From: Calditrichota bacterium
Lineage (GTDB): Bacteria; Zhuqueibacterota; Zhuqueibacteria; Oleimicrobiales; Geothermoviventaceae
NCBI GenBank assembly: GCA_013152765.1
Contig: JAADFT010000018.1
Coordinates: forward strand, 1 to 11,214
Direction: 5' to 3'
Length of the DNA: 11,214 nucleotides
In this document: piece after piece, positions 5,583 through 11,214 of the stretch
How positions within the stretch are numbered: the first letter of the stretch is position 1
How the letters are laid out: every line of letters begins with the position of its first letter
The notes under the pieces: model-generated
What the model was told of the DNA's origin: nothing
Database searches by the model: none
The model's input: the letters and a program-made list of their open reading frames with translations, nothing else
Made by a program: the position numbers and the translations under genes

Positions 5583-6611
5583 ATGGGACAGGAAGCCGAC
5601 AGTCTTCTGAACGACGTCAAGACCGCACGGGCATCGTTCGAGCAGGAAATCGCCCAGGTCGACACCCCCGAACAGCTCGACCAGCTTCGGATCAAATATC
5701 TGGGCCGAAAGGGTGCTGTGGCGGGGTTCTTTTCCCGTTTGCCCAAGCTCGATCCTGCTGAACGTCCGGCTGCCGGAAACGCCATCAATCAGCTCAAGCA
5801 GTTTGTCACCAAGGCGATCGAGGAGAAGAAGCGCAGCCTCGGATCAACCGGGCCGCGCAAGCCTGTGTTCGATGCCTCGTTGCCGGGGACGCCGTTCCGC
5901 ATCGGGTCGCGCCACCCGCTCCTGCAGGTTCTGGACGAGATCGTGGACATTTTCGCCTCGATGGGCTTTTCCGTGGAAACCGGGCCCGAGATCGAGCGGG
6001 ACTACTACAACTTCGAGGCGTTGAACATTCCACCGGATCACCCGTCGCGCGACCTGCAGGACACGTTTTACCTGGAAGGCGACAAGCTTCTTCGCACGCA
6101 CACCTCGCCGGTTCAGATCCGCACGATGGAAAAACAGCGTCCGCCCGTTCGCATGATCGCGCCGGGCCGCTGTTTCCGCAAGGACACACCGGACGCCACG
6201 CATTCGCCCACGTTTCATCAGGTCGAGGGTTTGTGCGTCGACAAGAACGTGACCTTCGCAGACCTGAAGGGCGTCATCCTCGCGTTCGCCCAGAAGCTGT
6301 TCGGCAAGGATGTGCGCATCCGCTTCCGTCCCAGTTTTTTTCCCTTCACCGAGCCAAGTGCTGAGTACGACTTCTCCTGTCCCATGTGCGGCGGCAAAGG
6401 TTGCCGTGTCTGCAAGTACACGGGCTGGCTGGAGATCTCCGGCGCCGGAATGGTAGACCCGGCCGTGTTCGGCTTCGTGGACTACGACCCGGAAGTGTAC
6501 ACCGGCTACGCGTTCGGAATGGGGGTTGAGAGAATTGCCATGCTCAAGCACATGATCGGGGACATTCGGCTCTTCTACGAAAACGACATCCGGTTCCTCA
6601 GCCAATTCTGA
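5583..6611 (+). CDS. pheS: phenylalanyl-tRNA synthetase alpha subunit
   Basis: The 342-aa catalytic subunit of the (alpha-beta)2 enzyme that charges tRNA-Phe. A helical coiled-coil arm covers about residues 1-90 and packs against tRNA. The class II core follows, with motif 1 around HPLLQVLDEIVDIFASMGF, motif 2 GRCFRKDTPDATHSPTFHQVEG, and motif 3 GMGVERIAMLKHMIGDIR near the C-terminus. A four-cysteine knuckle (C266, C269, C274, C277; CPMCGGKGCRVC) precedes GWLEISGAGMV and could bind zinc. The ATG at 5583 has no clear Shine-Dalgarno sequence, consistent with coupling to rplT, which ends 4 bases upstream. An in-frame ATG at 5535 would overlap rplT and adds residues unlike the family. There is no room for a pheM-type leader peptide, so the E. 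coli style attenuator is absent. Confidence 0.98.
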   Translation: MGQEADSLLNDVKTARASFEQEIAQVDTPEQLDQLRIKYLGRKGAVAGFFSRLPKLDPAERPAAGNAINQLKQFVTKAIEEKKRSLGSTGPRKPVFDASLPGTPFRIGSRHPLLQVLDEIVDIFASMGFSVETGPEIERDYYNFEALNIPPDHPSRDLQDTFYLEGDKLLRTHTSPVQIRTMEKQRPPVRMIAPGRCFRKDTPDATHSPTFHQVEGLCVDKNVTFADLKGVILAFAQKLFGKDVRIRFRPSFFPFTEPSAEYDFSCPMCGGKGCRVCKYTGWLEISGAGMVDPAVFGFVDYDPEVYTGYAFGMGVERIAMLKHMIGDIRLFYENDIRFLSQF

Positions 6612-6617
6612 GCACAA

Positions 6618-9002
6618 GTGAAAACGACCTACACCTGGTTACGGGATTACGTCGATCTTCGGGTCTCACCTGAAGAAATTGCTGAGCGTCTTACGATGCT
6701 CGGCCTGGAAGTGGAGGCGTTCGAGAAAATCTCGCCTCAGTTCGAAGGCGTCGTCGCCGCGCGCGTCGTCAGCGTTAAGCCTCTGAGCGGCTCGGACCAC
6801 CTGCTCGTGGCGGAGGTAGACGCGGGCCCGACGGGTACCTTCACGGTTGTTTCCGGGGCTCCCAATGTTCGGCCGGGCGCGGTCGGCGTGCTGGCCTTGC
6901 CGGGAGCGAAGCTGCCCGGCGGCAAAGAAGTGACCGAACGCCGTTTCGGCGACGTGACTTCGAGCGGCATGCTTTGTTCCGAAGCCGAGCTGGGACTGAC
7001 CTCTCGCGCAGACGAACTCTGGTTGCTCGACGACGCGGAACCCGGTGCAGATGTGGCCCAGTTGGTGGGTGAGGACTGGGTCTACGAAATCGGCGTGACT
7101 CCCAACCGACCAGACTGCCTTGGCACGGTGGGCATTGCCAGGGAACTCGCCGCGTACTACGGCTTGTCGCTGCGTGTGCCGCAACCTCAGGTGCCAGAAA
7201 GCCAGGAATCCGTCTCGAAGTTCGTAGCCGTCGAAGTCCAGGATCAGGAAAATTGTCCCCGGTACACGGCCCGCTACCTCTGGGACGTGACCGTGCGGCC
7301 GTCGCCTTTCTGGATGGCCCGGAGGCTCGAGCTCACTGGAATGCGCGCCATCAACAACATCGTTGACGTGACGAACTACGTCATGCTCGAACTGGGCCAA
7401 CCCCTGCACGCCTTTGATTACGACCTCCTCGAAGGCGGCAAGATCGTGGTGCGCAAAGCTTCGGAAGGCGAGGAGTTCGTCACCTTAGACGGCAAACTTC
7501 ACAAGCTGGACGCCGACACGCTGATGATCTGCGACGCGCAACAGCCGGTGGCGATTGCTGGCGTGATGGGCGGCGAAAATTCGGAAGTCCGGCCGGAGAC
7601 GCGCCGGATTCTGCTCGAGAGCGCTTACTTCAAGCCCGAAAGCATCCGCCGAACCCGCCGGAAACTCGCCATTAACACCGAATCGTCGTACCGCTTCGAA
7701 CGCGGTGTGGACCCGAACGGCGTTGTGCGGGCGTCCGACAGGGCTGCCGAGCTGATGGCCTCCACGGCATCCGCCAAAGTGGCCGCCGGCGTGATCGACG
7801 TTTACCCGCAGCCTCACGAGCCGTGGCAACTCACCCTGCGGCCAAAGCGCGTGGTTCAGGTCCTGGGCGCCGAGATTCCGCTTTCCAAGACTACCTCCAT
7901 TTTGAAAGGGCTTGAGCTCGACATTGAGTCGACAAGTGACGAACAGATCGCCGTCCGCGTACCCACGTTTCGGCCGGACCTGACCCGCGAAATCGACCTG
8001 ATCGAAGAAATCGCCCGTCACTACGGCTACGACTCGATTGAGCCAGATCTCCGCGCGGAAATTGACCAGACCCTGGCGGGGCGGGGAAGAGACCGCTGGC
8101 TCGACCGGGCCCGCGACCTGCTCACAGCCATGGGCTTCTACGAGGCGGTGAATCTCAGTTTCCTTTCCACTCTGGAAGCCAAGAGTTTCACAACCGAACC
8201 GGACCGGCTGGTACGAGTCCGCAACCCGCTTGGGGAAGAACTGGCCTGGCTACGCCCGAGTTTGCTGCCCGGGTTACTCGCTTCGGCGGTTCGCAACATC
8301 AATCGGCGCACTGAATCGGTCATGCTTTTCGAGCACGGGAAGGTCTTTTCGCGGCGCGGCGAGGGCTCGTACGAGGAGCACACCGCCCTTGCGGGACTCG
8401 TGACGGGCGCCTTTGCACTGCGGCACTGGCGAGGTTCGCCCCGGTTGGTCGATTTTTACGATGCAAAAGGGGCGGTCGAAACCCTGTTGGACCGACTCAC
8501 TGGCGAAAAGGCCAATTTTGCGCCGGTGGAACTCCCCTGGTTCGATCTTTCGTTTTCCGTTGCGGTCAAAGACCGCACTGTGGGTGTGGTCGGGCAACTG
8601 GCCGAAAGTTTGCTGCAGAAATTCGAATGCGAGCAAAGTGTTTTCGCGTTCGAACTGTCCTGGGACGACTTGCGCGACCTCTGCAGGGAAGAACGCGTGT
8701 ACAAGCCGGTTCCGCGCTTCCCGGCCGTGGTTCAGGATCTGGCGCTGCTGGTCGACGAGCAGGTGAGCGCCGGAGCTGTGGAGGAGGTCATTCGGAAGCA
8801 CGGTGGGCCTTACCTGAAGCATGTGGAGCTGTTCGACTTGTACCGCGGGAAACAAATTCCGCCAGGCAAGAAGAGCCTGGCCTACACCCTCCGATTCCAG
8901 GCTGATGACCGGACCCTGACGGAGGACGAAGTTCGCGAATGGATTGACCAGATCCTCGAAGCGTTGAAATCTGAACTGGGCGTGGTTCTTCGACCGCGCT
9001 GA
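6618..9002 (+). CDS. pheT: phenylalanyl-tRNA synthetase beta subunit
   Basis: The 794-aa partner of PheS, close to the usual length of about 795-805. Domains in order: conserved N-terminus MKTTYTWLRDYVDL; EMAP/OB-fold tRNA-binding domain (about 40-150, with SGSDHLLVAEVDAG); B3/B4 editing domain (about 210-390, with RAINNIVDVTNYVMLELGQP), which removes tyrosine from tRNA-Phe; B5 domain (about 400-475); the inactive synthetase-like core; and the FDX-ACB anticodon-binding domain (about 700-794, starting near PRFPAVVQDLALLV). It starts with GTG 6 bases after the pheS stop and has no strong ribosome site, so it is probably translated by coupling, which helps keep the subunits balanced. Its stop codon overlaps the ribosome site of the next gene. 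Confidence 0.98.
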   Translation: MKTTYTWLRDYVDLRVSPEEIAERLTMLGLEVEAFEKISPQFEGVVAARVVSVKPLSGSDHLLVAEVDAGPTGTFTVVSGAPNVRPGAVGVLALPGAKLPGGKEVTERRFGDVTSSGMLCSEAELGLTSRADELWLLDDAEPGADVAQLVGEDWVYEIGVTPNRPDCLGTVGIARELAAYYGLSLRVPQPQVPESQESVSKFVAVEVQDQENCPRYTARYLWDVTVRPSPFWMARRLELTGMRAINNIVDVTNYVMLELGQPLHAFDYDLLEGGKIVVRKASEGEEFVTLDGKLHKLDADTLMICDAQQPVAIAGVMGGENSEVRPETRRILLESAYFKPESIRRTRRKLAINTESSYRFERGVDPNGVVRASDRAAELMASTASAKVAAGVIDVYPQPHEPWQLTLRPKRVVQVLGAEIPLSKTTSILKGLELDIESTSDEQIAVRVPTFRPDLTREIDLIEEIARHYGYDSIEPDLRAEIDQTLAGRGRDRWLDRARDLLTAMGFYEAVNLSFLSTLEAKSFTTEPDRLVRVRNPLGEELAWLRPSLLPGLLASAVRNINRRTESVMLFEHGKVFSRRGEGSYEEHTALAGLVTGAFALRHWRGSPRLVDFYDAKGAVETLLDRLTGEKANFAPVELPWFDLSFSVAVKDRTVGVVGQLAESLLQKFECEQSVFAFELSWDDLRDLCREERVYKPVPRFPAVVQDLALLVDEQVSAGAVEEVIRKHGGPYLKHVELFDLYRGKQIPPGKKSLAYTLRFQADDRTLTEDEVREWIDQILEALKSELGVVLRPR

Positions 9003-9014
9003 GAGGGGATGCCC

Positions 9015-9296
9015 ATGCAGGTAGAGCAACTGGAAGTGCTCGAGGAACGAATCGGCCGATTGCTGGAGTTAGTAAATCGGCTGAAGAATGAGAACCGCGA
9101 ACTGAGGATGCAAAACGCCGAACTCCTCGCCAAACTCGAGGAGAACGAGCGAACGATTGAGCGCTTGAAAGAGCAGTACCAAAATGTGTCGCAGCAACAG
9201 CAGGAAATTGAACAACTGAAAGCCAAGGAGGAACTCGTCCGAGCAAAGATTGAGAATTTGCTGAAGAAACTGGATGAGATCCCACTTGGGGGCTGA
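9015..9296 (+). CDS. ZapB-like coiled-coil cell division protein
   Basis: A 93-aa protein that is almost entirely one coiled coil, with heptad-spaced leucines, alternating charges and a Q-rich middle (VSQQQQEIEQL). It has no signal peptide or membrane segment. E. coli ZapB is an 81-aa coiled coil that bridges ZapA and MatP at the division ring. The next gene here is zapA, so a ZapB role is a good inference, but coiled coils are too degenerate to prove homology by eye. I choose ATG 9015 because the Shine-Dalgarno run GAGAGGGG (9001-9008) sits 6 bases before it; the ATG at 9009 directly abuts the run and is too close. The run overlaps the pheT stop codon, so the gene is the last of the tightly packed operon before a 154-base gap. 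Confidence 0.8.
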   Translation: MQVEQLEVLEERIGRLLELVNRLKNENRELRMQNAELLAKLEENERTIERLKEQYQNVSQQQQEIEQLKAKEELVRAKIENLLKKLDEIPLGG

Positions 9297-9300
9297 GCGT

Positions 9301-9328
9301 TTGCAGGTTTTGTTTTTTCGGCTACTGT
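9301..9328 (+). promoter_or_regulatory. possible weak promoter upstream of zapA
   Basis: TTGCAG (9301-9306) and TACTGT (9323-9328) are 16 bases apart, with the same -10 hexamer as the tRNA-Ala promoter. A second -35-like TTGACG lies at 9355-9360 but has no good -10. The 154-base gap before zapA makes a local promoter plausible. Confidence 0.3.
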
Positions 9329-9393
9329 TGGGGTGCAAAGACGTTTCTTTTTTGTTGACGGACAGGTAGCAGGGGCTTTAGCGAGAGTATTTC

Positions 9394-9420
9394 GGGAGAG
9401 AATGCCGGGAATTCTCTTCC
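9394..9420 (+). other. 10-bp hairpin in the zapA leader
   Basis: GGGAGAGAAT (9394-9403) pairs with ATTCTCTTCC (9411-9420), nine Watson-Crick pairs and one GU, around a 7-base loop. It has no T run after it and ends 30 bases before the zapA start. It may stabilise the mRNA or mark a processing site. Confidence 0.45.
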
Positions 9421-9450
9421 TGCCTTTGACCAAGATGGTGATCACGTCAC

Positions 9451-9753
9451 ATGTTTGACGATCAAAACGTCGTCAAGGTCACAATCCTCGGGTCAGAATA
9501 TGCGATCAAAGGAGATACAGACGCGGACTACATCCGCAAGGTCGCCGAGTACGTGGATGCTCGGATGCGTGAAGTGGAATCGTCGACCTCTGTCAAATCG
9601 TCGCTCAAGGTCGCAATTCTGGCTGCTTTGAACATCGCGGATGAGCTGTTTCGTGAGAAGGCGGAAAAGCGGGAACTACTCGCGTCGTACGACCGTCGGG
9701 TTCAGGAGCTGGCCAACAAACTCGAGGAATTTCTTAGAGAAGAGTCGCTCTGA
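9451..9753 (+). CDS. zapA: cell division protein ZapA
   Basis: A 100-aa protein that binds and bundles FtsZ filaments at the division ring. The globular N-terminal head begins VVKVTILGSEYAIKGDTDADYIRKVAEYVD (given in part: VKVTILGSEYAIKGD at about 8-22), the ZapA family signature. A central helix with KVAILAALNIADELF follows, then a C-terminal coiled coil (EKAEKRELLASYDRRVQEL) for tetramer formation. The ATG at 9451 has only a weak purine-rich site (GGTG about 10 bases upstream). Many bacteria keep zapA next to the 6S RNA gene, and a structured element lies directly downstream here. The upstream coiled-coil gene is its probable partner. Confidence 0.93.
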   Translation: MFDDQNVVKVTILGSEYAIKGDTDADYIRKVAEYVDARMREVESSTSVKSSLKVAILAALNIADELFREKAEKRELLASYDRRVQELANKLEEFLREESL

Positions 9754-9765
9754 ACAGACGTAAAG

Positions 9766-9783
9766 CGGACCTGAACCGGTCCG
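9766..9783 (+). other. short hairpin after zapA
   Basis: CGGACC (9766-9771) pairs with GGTCCG (9778-9783) around a 6-base loop, 12 bases after the zapA stop. It lacks a T run. It may be a weak terminator or an upstream part of the structured RNA that follows. Confidence 0.4.
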
Positions 9784-9792
9784 TTCATCCCG

Positions 9793-9894
9793 GAAGCCCC
9801 ACTTCAGTCCTGACGTAGCCGAAAGCCCCGCGAAGGTCCCTGTGCGGGCCGGGGGTGGCTGGCTGTGAGTGTCCGAAGTGGGGCTTCGTCTTTT
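9793..9894 (+). ncRNA. candidate structured RNA between zapA and rny, possibly a short 6S RNA
   Basis: GAAGCCCCACTTC (9793-9805) pairs perfectly with GAAGTGGGGCTTC (9875-9887). Inside this closing stem lies an 8/7-base bubble, then stem 9814-9820/9861-9867 (7 bp, two GU), an asymmetric internal loop, and a top stem 9827-9832/9843-9848. TCTTTT follows the closing stem. A closed stem, a large bubble and an apical arm form the plan of 6S RNA, which mimics an open promoter to bind RNA polymerase. 6S genes are often next to zapA. The 5' bubble strand (CAGTCCTGACGTAGCCGA) also recalls the matching part of E. coli SsrS from memory. At about 95-100 bases it is shorter than the usual 160-190, so the true ends may lie outside. 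Alternatives are a leader element of rny or a long terminator hairpin. Confidence 0.5.
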
Positions 9895-9918
9895 AGGGTA
9901 GAAAGCGAGGTGACGGAC

Positions 9919-11214
9919 ATGAGTCTCTGGGTAATTTTAGCGTTGATTGCCGCCGCCGTGGTCGCCTTCTGGGCGGGGTGGCTGGCAAGCAAAAAGATCG
10001 GTCAGGGAAAGATCGCCAGCGCCGAGGTTCTGGCGCAGAAGATCGTCTCGGAGGCCGAGAAAGAGGCCGAGGCCATTAAGAAGGAGAAACTCCTCGAAGC
10101 GAAGGAGGAGTGGCTTCGCCTGAAGCAGTCCGTGGAAAATGAAGTCAAGTCGCAGCGCGCCGAACTCCACCGCCTGGAACGTCAGCTTCAGCAAAAGGAG
10201 AACAGCCTCGACCGTCGGGCCGAAATGCTGGAGGAGAAGCTTCGCGGTCTGGACCGACAGCAAGAAACGCTGCGGCAGAAAGAGCAGCAACTTCAGCAAC
10301 GCGAGGCCAGGCTGAGCGACCTGGAAGAGGAACAGCGTCGCCGACTGGAGAAAATCTCCGGCATGAGCCAGGATGAGGCCAAGCAGTTGCTGATCGAGAG
10401 CATGAAGGAGCGTGCCAAGCGGGAGGCGGCCCAGATCGCCAAAGAGATCAAGGACCAGGCACGTTTGACGGCGAACCGCGAGGCGCGCGAAATCGTCATC
10501 CAGGCGATCCAGCGCACGGCAGCCGACCACTCGGTCGAGACAACGGTCTCCGTCGTAACTCTCCCGAACGACGAGATGAAGGGCCGGATCATCGGCCGGG
10601 AGGGGCGCAACATCCGGAGCTTCGAGCAGGCAACCGGTGTGGACGTGATCGTGGACGACACACCGGAAGCCGTGATTCTGAGCGGCTTCGATCCGTTCCG
10701 GCGTGAAGTCGCGCGCATCGCCCTCGAGAAGCTGATTTCCGACGGGCGCATCCACCCGTCGCGGATCGAGGAAGTCGTGCAGAAGACTCAGAAGGAAATG
10801 GAGGAGAAGCTCCTGGAAATCGGCGAGCAGGCCATGCTCGACGCCGGTGTGCACGGACTCCACCCGGAGCTGCTGCGCCTTCTCGGCAAGCTGAAGTACC
10901 GAACCAGCTACGGGCAGAATGTGCTGCAGCATTCGATCGAGGTGGCCTACCTGGCCGGCCTGATGGCTGCCGAGCTCGAGTTGGACGGCGACCTGGCCAA
11001 ACGAGCCGGACTGCTGCATGACATCGGCAAGGCGATCGACAAATACACCGAGGGCACCCACACGCAGATCGGCGTCGAAATCGCGAAGAAGTACGGCGAG
11101 GGGCCGATCGTGCTGAACGCCATCGCTGGCCATCACGAGGATGTGGAGGCGATCTCGCCGATTACGATCCTGGTCAAAGCGGCAGACGCCATTTCGGGTT
11201 CCCGACCTGGAGCC
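9919..11214 (+). CDS. rny: ribonuclease Y, truncated by the window edge
   Basis: The first 432 codons of an endoribonuclease that starts bulk mRNA decay from the inner membrane; the family is about 510-520 aa, so roughly the last 80-90 residues lie outside. Domains in order: one N-terminal membrane helix (about 2-22, LWVILALIAAAVVAFWAG), a long charged coiled coil (about 30-185), a KH RNA-binding domain with the G-x-x-G loop at G226-R-E-G229, and the HD catalytic domain with H338 and H367-D368 (LLHDIGKAID) plus H405-H406. The start is supported by GAGGTGA (9906-9912) 6 bases upstream. It follows the structured element after zapA, and no other promoter is obvious. A 399-codon frame on the opposite strand is an artefact of the repetitive coiled-coil codons. 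Confidence 0.97.
   Translation, partial: MSLWVILALIAAAVVAFWAGWLASKKIGQGKIASAEVLAQKIVSEAEKEAEAIKKEKLLEAKEEWLRLKQSVENEVKSQRAELHRLERQLQQKENSLDRRAEMLEEKLRGLDRQQETLRQKEQQLQQREARLSDLEEEQRRRLEKISGMSQDEAKQLLIESMKERAKREAAQIAKEIKDQARLTANREAREIVIQAIQRTAADHSVETTVSVVTLPNDEMKGRIIGREGRNIRSFEQATGVDVIVDDTPEAVILSGFDPFRREVARIALEKLISDGRIHPSRIEEVVQKTQKEMEEKLLEIGEQAMLDAGVHGLHPELLRLLGKLKYRTSYGQNVLQHSIEVAYLAGLMAAELELDGDLAKRAGLLHDIGKAIDKYTEGTHTQIGVEIAKKYGEGPIVLNAIAGHHEDVEAISPITILVKAADAISGSRPGA

Noticed and set aside
9937..11136. 399-codon open frame on the - strand
   Set aside because: It is antisense to rny, whose KH and HD domains are unmistakable. Its leucine-rich composition mirrors the charged coiled-coil codons of the other strand.

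Overview
The window is a piece of a bacterial chromosome, GC-rich by eye, dominated by a conserved translation operon read on the + strand. The order thrS-infC-rpmI-rplT-pheS-pheT is the classic cluster known from E. coli. Here it is followed by a short coiled-coil gene (ZapB-like), zapA and the start of rny (RNase Y). RNase Y argues against a gammaproteobacterium. A Gram-negative-type or FCB/deltaproteobacterial-like lineage seems plausible, but this is a tentative inference and no taxon can be read from the sequence. The two tRNA promoters look like ordinary sigma-70 sites (TTGACT-17-TACTGT and TTGCTT-17-TAGATT).

Layout. Positions 1-123 hold no gene I can name. A soluble GT2-family polyprenol-phosphate mannosyltransferase-like gene occupies 124-912. 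A gene-poor zone follows (about 913-2390) with tRNA-Ala(GGC) and its promoter and terminator, a roughly 240-base stretch of unknown content that ends in an orphan intrinsic terminator (1522-1567), a small zinc-ribbon-like gene on the - strand (1671-1913), and tRNA-Val(GAC) with its promoter and a 13-bp hairpin terminator. thrS begins just after that hairpin.

From 2392 to 9296 the genes are packed: ThrRS, IF3, L35, L20, PheRS alpha, PheRS beta and a 93-aa coiled coil. Gaps range from 4 to about 80 bases, and I see no clear internal terminator. The best reading of infC is that it starts at a rare AUC codon (4419), with a strong Shine-Dalgarno sequence 8 bases upstream. This resembles the non-canonical infC starts that allow IF3 to autoregulate. 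A 154-base leader with a 10-bp hairpin precedes zapA. Between zapA and rny lies a compact structured element (9793-9894) with a perfect 13-bp closing stem. Its place next to zapA makes 6S RNA the leading candidate. rny runs off the right edge.

The genes fit together as translation (two synthetases, an initiation factor, two large-subunit proteins, two tRNAs), then cell division (ZapB-like and ZapA at the FtsZ ring), then RNA turnover (RNase Y) with a possible RNA-polymerase-binding RNA between them. I found no mobile element, CRISPR array or obviously new multi-gene system. The most interesting signals are regulatory or RNA-level: the AUC start, the zapA-rny RNA, the orphan terminator, the tRNA-Val/thrS attenuator-like junction and a pair of palindromes sharing one core.
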